A stretch of DNA of 64,000 nucleotides from Aliidiomarina iranensis. Its GTDB lineage: Bacteria > Pseudomonadota > Gammaproteobacteria > Enterobacterales > Alteromonadaceae. The stretch covers positions 496,001 through 560,000 of the forward strand of contig NZ_PIPJ01000001.1 of assembly GCF_003987135.1 (NCBI RefSeq), given 5' to 3'. The number at the start of each line of letters is the position of its first letter. Position 1 is the stretch's first letter. Shown piece after piece: positions 47,587 through 58,016 of this stretch. The notes beneath the pieces are model-generated. The model saw only the letters and a program-made list of their open reading frames with translations. It was not told the origin of the DNA and made no database searches. Both the position numbers and the translations under genes were made by a program.

Positions 47587-50283
47587 ATGTTAGGTAGTTT
47601 ATTCAAGCGAATTTTTGGTAGCCGTAACGATCGCGTTATTCGCGGTACCCGCAAGCAAGTTGAGCGCATAAACGCTATGGAAGCGGAATACGAGGCGCTT
47701 AGTGAAGAGGCCTTACGTGGTAAAACTGCAGAGTTCAAGGAGCGCTTAGAAAAAGGCGAATCTCTTGAAAGCCTGCTTCCAGAAGCGTTTGCGGTAGCCC
47801 GTGAAGCGAGTAAACGCACACTCGAAATGCGCCCGTTTGATGTGCAGCTTATCGGTGGCATTATCTTGAATGAACACCGTATCGCAGAAATGCGTACAGG
47901 TGAGGGTAAAACCTTAACCGCTTTGTTACCTGCTTACTTAAATGCGCTCACGGGTAAAAGCGTGCACATTATTACTGTGAACGATTACCTAGCACGCCGA
48001 GATGCAGAATCGAGCCGGCCGTTTTTTGAATTCCTCGGCTTAACCGTGGGTGTTAATGTTGCGGGCATGCGCCCGAACGATAAAAAATCGGCTTATGCTT
48101 GCGATATCCTTTATGGTACCAACAACGAATTTGGCTTTGATTACCTTCGGGATAATATGGCGTTCACGAAAGATGAACGCGTACAACGGGATTTATACTA
48201 TGCAGTTGTGGATGAGGTGGATTCAATCCTTATCGATGAAGCGCGTACGCCGCTAATTATCTCTGGCCCAGCTGAAGATTCTTCTGAACTCTACAAACGC
48301 ATTAATGCCTTAGTGCCACAATTGCAGCGGCAACCGGATGAACATCCTGATGATGCTGAACCGGGTGATTTCACGATCGATGAAAAAGCGCGGCAGCTCT
48401 ACCTCACTGAGTATGGCCAAGAGCATATTGAAGAAATGCTGCAAGAGAATGGCTTGTTATCGAGTGAAGATTCTTTGTATTCGGCAACGAATATTTCGTT
48501 ATTACACCACGTAAATGCGGCTTTGAGAGCGCATCACTTGTTCCACAAAGATGTGGATTACATTGTAAAAGACGATGAAGTGATCATTGTTGATGAACAC
48601 ACCGGCCGTACAATGGAAGGGCGCCGTTGGTCTGAAGGTTTACACCAAGCAGTTGAAGCTAAAGAGGGTGTGAAAATTCAGAACGAGAACCAAACGCTCG
48701 CTTCCATTACCTTCCAGAACTATTTCCGGTTATACGATAAATTAGCGGGAATGACCGGTACTGCCGATACAGAGGCGTTTGAATTTCAATCGATTTATGG
48801 TTTAGAAACAGTAGTTGTACCAACCAATAAAACCATGATTCGTGAAGATCAGCCGGATTTGATTTTCTTAACGGCGGAAGAAAAATACCAAGCCATTGTT
48901 GAAGATATCCGTGAGCAACGTGATGCTAAGCGTCCAATTTTGGTGGGTACTAGCTCCATTGAAAGTTCGGAATTGGTGGCGAAATTACTGAAAAAAGAAA
49001 AGATTAAGCACAAGGTTCTTAATGCTAAATTCCACGCCCAAGAAGCCGAGATTATTGCGCAAGCAGGCCAGGCAGGGGCGGTAACCATTGCAACGAACAT
49101 GGCTGGCCGTGGTACCGATATCGTATTAGGTGGTAGCTGGCAGGCAGAAATTGCAAAAATTGAAGAGCCCACGGAAGAGCAAATTGAAAAGATTCGCAGT
49201 GCGTGGCAAGAACGGCACAATGCGGTAATTGCCGCTGGTGGTTTGCACATTATTGGTACTGAGCGCCATGAATCGCGCCGTATTGATAATCAGCTTCGCG
49301 GCCGTGCTGGCCGTCAAGGCGACCCTGGTTCATCGCGCTTCTACTTATCACTTGATGATAGCTTAATGCGTATCTTTGCTACCGAGCGCATGGGTACCAT
49401 GATGAAGCGTTTAGGCATGAAGCCGGGTGAAGCAATTGAGCACCCATGGGTAACGAAGGCTATTGAGAACGCCCAGCGCAAAGTTGAAGCGCGGAATTTT
49501 GATATTCGTAAGCAATTGCTCGAATACGATGATGTGGCTAACGATCAACGTAAAGTGGTTTACGAGCAGCGTAATGAATTGCTTGATGGCGATGATATCA
49601 AAGACACCATTAGCGTAATTCGTGAAGATGTCATGAACCGGGTAATTGATGAGTACATTCCACCGCAATCACTGGAAGAAATGTGGAATATCGATGGCCT
49701 AGAAGATCGCCTGCGGGCAGATTTCGATCTCGAGCTACCGATTCAGAAGTGGCTCGATGAAGACGATAAATTGTTCGAGGAATTGCTGCGCGAGAAAATT
49801 CTTGAAGAAGTGGTAAAAGCCTATGAATTGAAAGAACAGCAAGTAGGCGAAAAAGTGCTTCGTCATTTTGAGAAGGCTGTAATGCTGCAGAGCTTAGATT
49901 CCCATTGGAAAGAGCATTTAGCGGCAATGGACCATTTGCGCCAAGGTATTCACCTTCGTGGTTACGCGAATAAAAACCCGAAACAAGAATATAAGCGCGA
50001 AGCCTATAACTTGTTTACCGATATGCTAGAAGCTTTAAAAACCGAAGTGATTAGTATTTTGAGTAAGGTTAAAGTTCGTGCCGAAGAAGATGTTGAAGAA
50101 ATGGAAGCGAAGCGCAGACAAGCGGAACAATCTGCACCACGCGAATTTCAGCACGAAAGCTCACCTGCCAGCGGCAGCGGTAGCCAGAGCACGGCACAAG
50201 ATACTGCAAAAGTAGGTAGAAATGAGCCATGTCCATGTGGATCTGGGAAAAAGTATAAGCACTGCCACGGCAAGCTTGCTTAA
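47587..50283 (+). CDS. secA: Preprotein translocase ATPase SecA
   Basis: An 898-residue DEAD-like motor. Walker A MRTGEGKT spans residues 102-109, Walker B is [15 protein letters not shown], and helicase motif VI reads [19 protein letters not shown]. The C-terminal zinc-binding element [13 protein letters not shown] (Cys882, Cys884, Cys893, His894) binds SecB. It drives secretory proteins through SecYEG. The C-terminal linker before the zinc element is Ser/Gly/Gln-rich. No upstream SecM gene was seen, as expected outside the enterobacteria. Confidence 0.99.
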   Translation: MLGSLFKRIFGSRNDRVIRGTRKQVERINAMEAEYEALSEEALRGKTAEFKERLEKGESLESLLPEAFAVAREASKRTLEMRPFDVQLIGGIILNEHRIAEMRTGEGKTLTALLPAYLNALTGKSVHIITVNDYLARRDAESSRPFFEFLGLTVGVNVAGMRPNDKKSAYACDILYGTNNEFGFDYLRDNMAFTKDERVQRDLYYAVVDEVDSILIDEARTPLIISGPAEDSSELYKRINALVPQLQRQPDEHPDDAEPGDFTIDEKARQLYLTEYGQEHIEEMLQENGLLSSEDSLYSATNISLLHHVNAALRAHHLFHKDVDYIVKDDEVIIVDEHTGRTMEGRRWSEGLHQAVEAKEGVKIQNENQTLASITFQNYFRLYDKLAGMTGTADTEAFEFQSIYGLETVVVPTNKTMIREDQPDLIFLTAEEKYQAIVEDIREQRDAKRPILVGTSSIESSELVAKLLKKEKIKHKVLNAKFHAQEAEIIAQAGQAGAVTIATNMAGRGTDIVLGGSWQAEIAKIEEPTEEQIEKIRSAWQERHNAVIAAGGLHIIGTERHESRRIDNQLRGRAGRQGDPGSSRFYLSLDDSLMRIFATERMGTMMKRLGMKPGEAIEHPWVTKAIENAQRKVEARNFDIRKQLLEYDDVANDQRKVVYEQRNELLDGDDIKDTISVIREDVMNRVIDEYIPPQSLEEMWNIDGLEDRLRADFDLELPIQKWLDEDDKLFEELLREKILEEVVKAYELKEQQVGEKVLRHFEKAVMLQSLDSHWKEHLAAMDHLRQGIHLRGYANKNPKQEYKREAYNLFTDMLEALKTEVISILSKVKVRAEEDVEEMEAKRRQAEQSAPREFQHESSPASGSGSQSTAQDTAKVGRNEPCPCGSGKKYKHCHGKLA

Positions 50284-50315
50284 CTCAGTATGCTTAACCC
50301 AGTGTGTTTGACTTA

Positions 50316-50341
50316 GGTTGGCCAAGTTAGCTTGGTCAACC
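50316..50341. promoter_or_regulatory. Hairpin in the secA-mutT gap
   Basis: GGTTGGCCAAG (50316-50326) pairs with CTTGGTCAACC (50331-50341) over 11 bp with one G-U pair and a TTAG loop. No T-run follows. It could slow transcription or stabilise the secA mRNA 3' end. Confidence 0.5.
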
Positions 50342-50407
50342 TGGCTTGAGTAACCAGGCTAAAGCCGATGGCGCAAGTGGACCTTGAAATCAAATAGGAA
50401 GCCTGAA

Positions 50408-50842
50408 GTGGAAAACGCAGCGGCGGCAAAGGAAACTAAGAAGCATGTTCACGTGGCGGTGGCCGTGGTGCTAAATAGAGCCGAGCAAGTGCTCGTGAGT
50501 AAACGTGCAGCTCATCAGCATCAAGGTGGGTTGTGGGAGTTTCCGGGTGGTAAAGTAGAAGCTGGTGAAACCGTGTTAGCGGCGTTAGATCGAGAACTCC
50601 ATGAAGAATTAAATTTACGGGTTCAGCGCGCCGATGCCATAATGGAAATAAAGCACAACTATAGCGACAAGCAGGTGCTGTTAGATGTGTGGTTAGTTCA
50701 GGAATTTAGCGGTGAAGTGCAGGCTAACGAGGGCCAACAATGGCTTTGGGCTGATCTTAATACTTTGCAATCGCTGCAGTTTCCCGCAGCAAATGTTCCT
50801 ATTTTAGAAAGTATTGAAAAATTACTTGCCGGCGCCCATTAG
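50408..50842 (+). CDS. mutT: 8-oxo-dGTP diphosphatase MutT family (Nudix)
   Basis: A 144-residue Nudix hydrolase with the Nudix box GGKVEAGETVLAALDRELHEEL. The last variable glycine of the usual box (EExG) is Asn here (EELN), which is uncommon but outside the catalytic glutamates. It removes oxidised guanine nucleotides from the pool, as its place downstream of secA suggests. The GTG start at 50408 follows AGGAA at 7 bp; an in-frame TTG at 50384 has no such site. Confidence 0.92.
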   Translation: MENAAAAKETKKHVHVAVAVVLNRAEQVLVSKRAAHQHQGGLWEFPGGKVEAGETVLAALDRELHEELNLRVQRADAIMEIKHNYSDKQVLLDVWLVQEFSGEVQANEGQQWLWADLNTLQSLQFPAANVPILESIEKLLAGAH

Positions 50843-50876
50843 CCGTTAAAACTCAGCACAGAATCAATAACTGCAA

Positions 50877-51071
50877 TTAAAACTCATCATCTTCGTTAGC
50901 AGTAAGCGGTAATTCATCGCCAGGAATACGCTTTTCTTCCGCTGCCCACTCGCCTAAATCGATTAACTTACACCGTTCGCTACAAAATGGACGAAACTTT
51001 GATTCCTCGCCCCAAACCACATCTTTCTCGCATGTAGGGCAGTTAACCGTAAGTGGTGATTTTTTCGACAT
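50877..51071 (-). CDS. yacG: DNA gyrase inhibitor YacG
   Basis: A 64-residue zinc-binding protein with four cysteines, Cys11, Cys14, Cys30 and Cys34, in CPTCEKDV and [14 protein letters not shown]. In E. coli YacG binds GyrB and blocks DNA binding by gyrase. The acidic C-terminal tail is typical. It lies downstream of zapD, with 146 bp between them, and converges on mutT. Confidence 0.95.
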   Translation of the reverse strand: MSKKSPLTVNCPTCEKDVVWGEESKFRPFCSERCKLIDLGEWAAEEKRIPGDELPLTANEDDEF

Positions 51072-51099
51072 GACGTATAAATCCTTCTGGGTGTTTTAT

Positions 51100-51138
51100 A
51101 TAAACTTGCCGCGCACTTTTCGCATAAACTTGCCACGC
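51100..51138. repeat. Short direct repeat between zapD and yacG
   Basis: ATAAACTTGCC occurs at 51100-51110 and again at 51124-51134, each followed by a CGCGC-like sequence (24-bp offset). Probably a small local duplication upstream of yacG. Confidence 0.6.
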
Positions 51139-51217
51139 GCTTAGCGAGGGCTGTTGTTATTTTCCAAGCGGGTTGTTGTTGGTATTTGCTTTGCGGCCAG
51201 CCTAGCTCACAATACTC

Positions 51218-51964
51218 TTAAACACAGCGAGCTAATTCAAAATTAACCGCTTCTTGATAAGCGGTACGCTCAGCTGTGCCGGCATTCATAAAGCGAATAT
51301 TGTAGCGCTGGCGATGGCCGCTAATTAGCGGATATACTGGCAGATCGGCCGGTACTCGAACTCGAAGTAGTGCCAACTTTTCTTCATTGCCGAGCCAGTT
51401 GCCATTTTCCGCAACTACGGGTACAAAATGTGTTTGTTCCCGAAGCATTGTCATTTCCATAGCGAGTGCATCGCGAAGCACACTTAATTGCTCAAGCCAC
51501 GTATGCGCATCATGCCGCCGATCCGATGCGCTAGTTTGCAACCAATACTGCAAATCAGGTAATTCGTTGTGGCACTGCCCACCCATAATTCCCATACGTT
51601 GGCGAATATTACTCAGCAAACGATGATCCCGTAAAGCGTAGCCAAATTTTCTGCCTTCGCAAAGGGCTTGCAAAATAGCACGTAGATCTTGATGAATTTC
51701 TTGTAAACGCTGTTGATCAACATCAGGATGATTGAAGAAAGCGAGCAGCTTGGCTTCTCGCCGCTCCAAATCTTTTATTAAATCAGCGCGGGTATCAGTG
51801 CGATCGAGCAAATCTAAAAGATTAAACAAGCCACCAAAAAACAATGGGTAATTCACTGAATTAACTTGCTCGGCAGCAAGTTCCAGTTGGTCGAGCAGCG
51901 CTTCGATACGTAAATATACCCGAACCCGCTCTTCTAACGGATGTTCGTATGTTTTCCAGGCCAT
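51218..51964 (-). CDS. zapD: Z-ring-associated protein ZapD
   Basis: A 248-residue protein (E. coli 247) with an N-terminal helical bundle (YEHPLEERVRVYLRIEALLD) and a C-terminal beta-domain. ZapD crosslinks FtsZ filaments by binding the FtsZ C-terminal peptide, which is intact in this window. It lies between coaE and yacG in the standard order pilD-coaE-zapD-yacG. Confidence 0.96.
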   Translation of the reverse strand: MAWKTYEHPLEERVRVYLRIEALLDQLELAAEQVNSVNYPLFFGGLFNLLDLLDRTDTRADLIKDLERREAKLLAFFNHPDVDQQRLQEIHQDLRAILQALCEGRKFGYALRDHRLLSNIRQRMGIMGGQCHNELPDLQYWLQTSASDRRHDAHTWLEQLSVLRDALAMEMTMLREQTHFVPVVAENGNWLGNEEKLALLRVRVPADLPVYPLISGHRQRYNIRFMNAGTAERTAYQEAVNFELARCV

Positions 51965-52039
51965 CTTCTTCTTCTAATTAGTGAAACCATCCCCATGATA
52001 ACGAACCGCATAACGAGTGCAATGGTTTTTCCTAGGATT

Positions 52040-52642
52040 TTAAGCCAGCGCTCGATACTGTGCATGTAAACGCTGTACCTGATCTTTCAGCGCTGCAGGG
52101 CTACCACTGTTATCAATCACATCATCGGCTTTTTGTAGGCGTTGTTTACGTGGCATTTGCGCACCGATAATAGCCGCTACTTGTTCTTGAGTAACGTCGT
52201 CACGTTGTTGCGTGCGTGCGAGCTGCAATTCTTCCGGTATATCCACCACTAACACACGCTGACAGTACTTTTCCAAACCATTTTCGAGTAGCAAAGGCGC
52301 TGAGAGCAACACATAAGGCGATTGGGCTGCGGCTAGCTGGCGCAATATGTCATCTCGAATAGCTGGGTGCATGGTGCTGTTTAACCAATTTTTAGCTTCA
52401 GCATGGCTAAAAATAATTTCTCGCAAGCGCGCACGATTCAGGTTTCCCTGACCATCGAGAATATCTTCGTGGTAGTGTTCGGCGAAGTGTTTTGTAATTT
52501 TTTCTAGCAATGGGGTGCCTGGGTTAACGATTTCGCGCGCAATCACATCGGCATCCACCACTTCAATGCCAAGTTCGGCGAATAAATTGGTAACCGTTGT
52601 TTTTCCAGAACCAATCCCACCTGTAATGCCAATAACAATCAT
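52040..52642 (-). CDS. coaE: Dephospho-CoA kinase CoaE
   Basis: A 200-residue P-loop kinase with Walker A GITGGIGSGKTT at the N-terminus. It phosphorylates dephospho-CoA, the last step of coenzyme A synthesis. The start at 52642 (MIVIGITGG) overlaps the pilD stop by 4 bp (ATGA) and matches the family; an in-frame ATG at 52657 lies inside pilD. Confidence 0.96.
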   Translation of the reverse strand: MIVIGITGGIGSGKTTVTNLFAELGIEVVDADVIAREIVNPGTPLLEKITKHFAEHYHEDILDGQGNLNRARLREIIFSHAEAKNWLNSTMHPAIRDDILRQLAAAQSPYVLLSAPLLLENGLEKYCQRVLVVDIPEELQLARTQQRDDVTQEQVAAIIGAQMPRKQRLQKADDVIDNSGSPAALKDQVQRLHAQYRALA

Positions 52643-53511
52643 ATGGCAAAGCTCCAATACCAGCGGTAAATGGGTTCGGCATAAAACAAGGCTATACCAC
52701 CAGCAACCGCCAAGTAGGGGCCAAATGGCATCGGGTTACCTTGTTTATGTTTGCTCATTATAATCATTAAAATACCGTATGCCGCGCCTACCAATGAACT
52801 TAATAAAACAATTAATGGCAACGCTTGCCAGCCAAGCCAAACACCAAGCACCGCTAAGAGCTTAAAATCACCATAGCCCATGCCCTCTTTACCTGTAGTT
52901 AGCTTAAAGAGCCAGTAAACCGACCATAAGAACAAGTAGCCTGCCGCACCACCTATAATGGCATCGGTAGGGCTCACAGGCAGAACATGAATACTTAACA
53001 GCAAACCAAGCCAGAGCAACGGCAAGGTAATTTGATCGGGTAACAGCATGGTTTCCGCATCGATTAACGTAAGCAATAGTAGTGCGTAGAGAAAAACAGC
53101 GAAAGCGAGTGCTGCATAGGTAAAGCCAAAGCTAGCCACAACGGCTAAAGTGAGCAGCGCGGCGGCTAACTCGGTTAGCGGGTAACGCAGAGAAATATGC
53201 GCTTTACAACCGCGGCAACGCCCTCGTTGTAGCAAGTAGCTCAACAATGGGATATTTTCAAACCAGCGTAATCCATGGCCACACTTAGGGCAATGGGATG
53301 CAGGGTAGGCTAGATTAAAGCGCTTTTCTTTTATGGTTGGCTTTTTTTCTTTTTCATCTGCAAACGCCTCTTGGCACTCTTGCCGCCATTGTTGCTCTAA
53401 CATTCGAGGTAACCGCGCCACTATAACGTTACCAAAGCTCCCAAACACGAGGCCAAATAAGGCTGCAAACAAAAAACCAATCCACGGATATAGCTGAACA
53501 ATTTCTGCCAC
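52639..53511 (-). CDS. pilD: Type IV prepilin peptidase PilD
   Basis: A 290-residue polytopic A24 aspartic peptidase/methylase. The N-terminal cytoplasmic loop has the tetracysteine zinc site (Cys74, Cys77, Cys99, Cys102). The catalytic aspartates are in LTLIDAETMLLPDQ (Asp151) and in GYGDFK. It cleaves the leader of PilA-like pilins (and T2SS pseudopilins) and methylates the new N-terminus. Downstream of pilC by 25 bp. Confidence 0.97.
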   Translation of the reverse strand: MAEIVQLYPWIGFLFAALFGLVFGSFGNVIVARLPRMLEQQWRQECQEAFADEKEKKPTIKEKRFNLAYPASHCPKCGHGLRWFENIPLLSYLLQRGRCRGCKAHISLRYPLTELAAALLTLAVVASFGFTYAALAFAVFLYALLLLTLIDAETMLLPDQITLPLLWLGLLLSIHVLPVSPTDAIIGGAAGYLFLWSVYWLFKLTTGKEGMGYGDFKLLAVLGVWLGWQALPLIVLLSSLVGAAYGILMIIMSKHKQGNPMPFGPYLAVAGGIALFYAEPIYRWYWSFAI

Positions 53512-53536
53512 TTTAAGCTCCTTTTTAACACCTATC

Positions 53537-54724
53537 TTAGCGCACAGTTTGCCCTAGCTGGAAGAGCGGTAAATAAAGCGCGAGTAATAATACGAGTACA
53601 ATAACGCTCACCGCGATTAAAACTAGGGTTGGCAGAATATGCATCACGTTTTGCTGTTGCTGATTGAGCGCTAGCGTAACCTGTTTTTTGGCAAAGGTTA
53701 ACTGCCGGTTGAGTTGGCCGCTTTGTTCGCCCGCAGCTATCGCTTGTAGCAGTATATCTGGCATGTTGCTCGAAGCTAAGGTTTGGCTGAACGTTAAACC
53801 CTGGCTCAAACCTGCGCTTGCGGTTTGCCATTGCTGTTGCCAATAGCCACTTGCAGCGTGTTGGCCCACTAATTGGCAGCTCTGTTGCAAGGGAATGGCA
53901 CTCTCAATTGCCAATAGCAACATATCGAGATCATGCAATAGGTGTTGTTGGCATAACCAATTACCGATTAAGGGCAAGCGATAAATGCGATCACAAACTT
54001 TTGCTGAGGCAATGTAACGGGGCCACAGCGCCCGTGCGATGCTAAATAAAGCAATAGCAAAACCAATACCCATTAGCAGTTTGCGCTGAGTGTTAGGGCG
54101 CTCAAGCTGCATAACGGCTTCGGTGATCGCGGGTAGGGATACCTCAAGTTGCGCATAAATCTCAGCGAATCGTGGTAGTAGAAAAAACACCATTCCGAGT
54201 AAGGTTAACCCGGCAACCGCTAGCACAATAAGTGGATAGCGCAATGCATCGTTCATTTGCTTTCTGCGTTCCCGCTCAAGCTCCAAAGTGTTTACTAGGC
54301 CTTTAAGAACCTCGGGCAGGCGCCCTGTGCTTTCGCCAACATCAACCCAGGCACAAAGTTGTGGAGAAAATAGATTTGGGTGGCTCGCAATTGCATCGGC
54401 GATACTGCTACCTTGAGTTAGCGCACGCAGAACATCGGCGCAGGCTTCTGCTTCTGCTTGGGTTTGGCAGTTTCGTTGTAAATGCTGCCACGCTAATTGC
54501 TGATCAAAGCCGGCTTCAAGCAAGCTTTGCCATTGGAATAAAAAGCCCGGCAAAAACTGCCGGGAATGCCGAGTACCGATTTTTTTCGGTAATTTCGACA
54601 GGGAACGAACATATATTTGCTGCAACAATAGTTGTTGTTTTGCACTCGCGGCATTGTTCGCCGCGATTACGCCTTTTTGCGGGCCGTGTTCATTGTGAAG
54701 CCCTTGCCAATGAAACCACATCAT
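53537..54724 (-). CDS. pilC: Type IV pilus inner-membrane platform protein PilC
   Basis: A 395-residue GspF-type protein with two tandem GspF domains and three membrane helices (around residues 155-185, 210-230 and 365-390). It sits under the pilus and is turned by PilB. The start ATG ATG at 54724 overlaps the end of pilB by 35 bp. It is near normal length (E. coli HofC 400). Confidence 0.95.
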   Translation of the reverse strand: MMWFHWQGLHNEHGPQKGVIAANNAASAKQQLLLQQIYVRSLSKLPKKIGTRHSRQFLPGFLFQWQSLLEAGFDQQLAWQHLQRNCQTQAEAEACADVLRALTQGSSIADAIASHPNLFSPQLCAWVDVGESTGRLPEVLKGLVNTLELERERRKQMNDALRYPLIVLAVAGLTLLGMVFFLLPRFAEIYAQLEVSLPAITEAVMQLERPNTQRKLLMGIGFAIALFSIARALWPRYIASAKVCDRIYRLPLIGNWLCQQHLLHDLDMLLLAIESAIPLQQSCQLVGQHAASGYWQQQWQTASAGLSQGLTFSQTLASSNMPDILLQAIAAGEQSGQLNRQLTFAKKQVTLALNQQQQNVMHILPTLVLIAVSVIVLVLLLALYLPLFQLGQTVR

Positions 54725-55805
54725 AAGCTTCTTTTTCCTGAGGTTGGTTTAAGCACTGCTGTAAATGCTGCCAATAATTTTCATTGTTTGGCCCTGAGAG
54801 TAATGCCCTGCGCAAAGCATTGTGCATGGGTTGCAAGGTGAAAACGCCGCGCCGCTTGCCATCTACCGTAATTAATCGCTGATTTATTAGTAGTTGCCAA
54901 CAAGCCGCAAGTTGATAGTTATCCACACCGAGTTGTTGCAGCCGAATGATTGCGCTTAGCGATTGGCTTGCGTGCAATGTAGCAAGAACCAAGTGCCCGG
55001 TTTGGGCTGCCTGCACGGCAATTTGTGCCGTTTCCGCATCACGAATTTCACCCACCATTAGCACATCGGGATCTTGCCGAAGCATTGCCCGAAGAGCGGT
55101 AGCAAAGGTTAGGCCCACGCTGGTTTTTATGGGCACTTGATTCACGTTAGCTAGGGTAACTTCTACTGGATCTTCCACCGTGGCGATATTTTTCGCCTCG
55201 GCGGCAAGAATTTGCAGCATGGCATAAAGTGTTCGCGTTTTTCCGCTCCCAGTTGGGCCGGTAACTAGGATAAGCCCCTCGGGTGTTTTTAATATCTTTT
55301 CAATTACGGCACGCTGCTGCGGTAAAAGGCCGAGGGCGCTTAAGGGTAATGCTTCCTGCTCGCTAAGTTGCAAGCGTAACACCAGCTTTTCGCCATGCAG
55401 GGTGTTCAAGGTGTTGATTCGGCAATCTACTTTTAATGTTTGTTGATTGCCGGCACTTTGATTTGCACTAGTGGTTGCGGCAGGGGTTGGATTCTTAGTT
55501 GTATTCTTAGTTGCATTCTCATTTGTACTGGCGGTTGCACTCTCGTTTACATTGGGGATTGCCAGATGCAGGCGGCCATCTTGGGGCAGCCGCCGCTCTG
55601 TTGTATCTAACCCGGCGGCAGTTTTTAGTGCGGCGATAATTCGAGCCCCCTCTGCCACGTGCATTTTTGCTATGGGTTCGAGTAAGCCAAGGCGCCGTCC
55701 ACGCCAACGATAATGGTCAGGTTGTGCCTCCAGGTGCAGATCTGATACGCCCTGCTTGGCTTGTGTGCAGATAAAGGTTGTGAGTTCCGAATTTAGAGTG
55801 TGCAC
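54690..55805 (-). CDS. pilB: Reduced type IV pilus assembly ATPase PilB
   Basis: A 371-residue secretion ATPase with Walker A TGPTGSGKTRTLY, the Asp box (VEDPVE), Walker B VLMVGEIRDAETA and the His box TGHLVLATLHA. It lacks the N-terminal MshEN/T2SSE_N domain (about 150-180 residues) and the CxxC zinc element usual near the C-terminus. It also has an Asn/Thr/Ala-rich insert at about residues 95-130. The start is probably GTG at 55805, with GAGG 8 bp upstream. Another GTG at 55832 is possible but would overlap pilA. It assembles the pilus in the family; function here needs care. Confidence 0.88.
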   Translation of the reverse strand: MHTLNSELTTFICTQAKQGVSDLHLEAQPDHYRWRGRRLGLLEPIAKMHVAEGARIIAALKTAAGLDTTERRLPQDGRLHLAIPNVNESATASTNENATKNTTKNPTPAATTSANQSAGNQQTLKVDCRINTLNTLHGEKLVLRLQLSEQEALPLSALGLLPQQRAVIEKILKTPEGLILVTGPTGSGKTRTLYAMLQILAAEAKNIATVEDPVEVTLANVNQVPIKTSVGLTFATALRAMLRQDPDVLMVGEIRDAETAQIAVQAAQTGHLVLATLHASQSLSAIIRLQQLGVDNYQLAACWQLLINQRLITVDGKRRGVFTLQPMHNALRRALLSGPNNENYWQHLQQCLNQPQEKEAYDVVSLARASQ

Positions 55806-55809
55806 CGAA

Positions 55810-56277
55810 TTATCCTCGGCTATCAGCAACACAGTGCGGAATACGCATACCTACACCATCATTAGTGCCAAAATCAGAGCAGGCAACGGCCCATTGTAAT
55901 TGGGTTGCTGTGGCCGCGGGGCGAAGCTCTACCAGTAGGGGGTTACCCTCGCGATCATTTACTTCTAAGGTAGCTTGAATAGAACCGGGTACAGAGCCTG
56001 GCTGTAGTGTTGTAATACCGGTAGGTAAGGGTGCTTCAACAGCGGGAATGCCCCTTTGGCCAAAGCTGGCGCAGGGGGTGAGTGAGCCCTCCATTTGCCA
56101 ACAAATATTGATAGCTGTTTGCCATGGCTGCAAGCCCATGAGGGCAGTGCTAGCTTTTGCGCGCTGGGTATAATCGGTGTAGGCCGGCACTGCCACTGAG
56201 CTCAACACACCAATGATGGCAACAACAATCATTAATTCAATTAAATTAAAACCCAGTGCTCGATGATACGCTTTCAT
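55810..56277 (-). CDS. pilA: Type IV pilin PilA (PpdD-like)
   Basis: A 155-residue prepilin. The leader MKAYHRALG is followed by the mature [18 protein letters not shown], with Glu5 for pilin assembly. PilD cuts after Gly. A C-terminal pair of cysteines (CSDFG and PHC) forms the usual D-region disulfide; two further cysteines lie at CWQ and PCASF. The start at 56277 has AGGAG a few bases upstream; an in-frame ATG at 56295 lacks one. First gene of pilABCD. Confidence 0.94.
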   Translation of the reverse strand: MKAYHRALGFNLIELMIVVAIIGVLSSVAVPAYTDYTQRAKASTALMGLQPWQTAINICWQMEGSLTPCASFGQRGIPAVEAPLPTGITTLQPGSVPGSIQATLEVNDREGNPLLVELRPAATATQLQWAVACSDFGTNDGVGMRIPHCVADSRG

Positions 56278-56382
56278 GTGCAACTCCTTTTGCAAAATTA
56301 AGATGCAAAAGTAATAGCGGTAAAAGCCAGAAGGGTAAAGTTAAATGCAGAAAATTCAGCAAAAGCTGAACAAGTAAGAAGT

Positions 56383-56445
56383 TGGGGTCGTTGCTGCGTT
56401 ACTCTGGCCCCTCTTAGGTGCCGGAGTAACGCAGCAACGACACCA
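56383..56445. terminator. Very long near-perfect hairpin between nadC and pilA
   Basis: Arms 56387-56412 and 56416-56441 (26 bp, two mismatches) lie around a 3-nt loop. The pairing continues outward to about 30 bp (56383-56445). Both genes are on the minus strand; the hairpin begins 6 bp after the nadC stop. The core is gtcgttgctgcgttactc. There is no clear T-run, so it may be an extended terminator, an mRNA-stabilising structure or a repeat element. Confidence 0.65.
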
Positions 56446-56450
56446 TTCTC

Positions 56451-57344
<894 letters not shown>

Positions 57345-57389
57345 TTACCTTTACTAGTTGAGTTTGTTTAGTTCGAATTTTTATCGACG

Positions 57390-57905
57390 TTATTGGCGAA
57401 TGGTGAGGGTTTCATTACGTTGGGTGAACTCCAAACTTCGTAATGCACTCATGCCCAATAGAATATGGCGGCTATCGTAATCGGGAACAATGGTAGCAGC
57501 AACATTATTTAAGCGAATTTCACCTAATTCGAGCTCTGCAACTTCGGTTTGGAATGCATTTGCTATCCCGTTTGCCGTTCTTACTTGTACCCGAGTACCT
57601 TGCGTAAGCCCGAGTTGCCCCGCCAAACGGCCGGGCACCGCAACTTGCGTAGCGCCGGTATCCAACAAAAAAGTGACCTCGCGGCCATTAATAAAACCGT
57701 TCGCAATGTAGTGCCCTCGGGAATTTTGTTCAAGCACTACAACAGCATTACCGTTCTCTTGATAACTTAAAACTTGTTGATTAGGATTCTCTTTGTTTTG
57801 TAAAAAGTTATCGAAGGTCCAGTACAACACAAACAGCGCAGCTATCCAGGCAAACCAAGAAAACAGGCGGCCCATTTGTTTACTAGAATCACTCGAACTA
57901 GGCAT
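57390..57905 (-). CDS. Membrane-bound retroviral-like aspartic protease (TIGR02281 type)
   Basis: A 171-residue protein with an N-terminal transmembrane helix at about residues 13-31 and a clan AA aspartic protease domain. The active-site motif FLLDTGATQVAVPG puts the catalytic Asp at residue 82. As in retropepsins, a dimer is needed for two aspartates. The cellular substrate of this family is not known. It lies 54 bp upstream of nadC and diverges from ampD. Confidence 0.87.
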   Translation of the reverse strand: MPSSSDSSKQMGRLFSWFAWIAALFVLYWTFDNFLQNKENPNQQVLSYQENGNAVVVLEQNSRGHYIANGFINGREVTFLLDTGATQVAVPGRLAGQLGLTQGTRVQVRTANGIANAFQTEVAELELGEIRLNNVAATIVPDYDSRHILLGMSALRSLEFTQRNETLTIRQ

Positions 57906-58016
57906 AACTGTGCGCTCCTCGCTTTACCTTTTTACGTTAAGTACGGATACTGAGCACTGGTATCAAAATGAATAATAACAAGAGAACCTATTATAACGAA
58001 AACTATAGAGGTTACC

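Noticed and set aside
56278-56450. A sigma-54 promoter upstream of pilA, as seen in some species
   Set aside because: TGGC and TTGC motifs occur on the minus strand but not at the required -24/-12 spacing.
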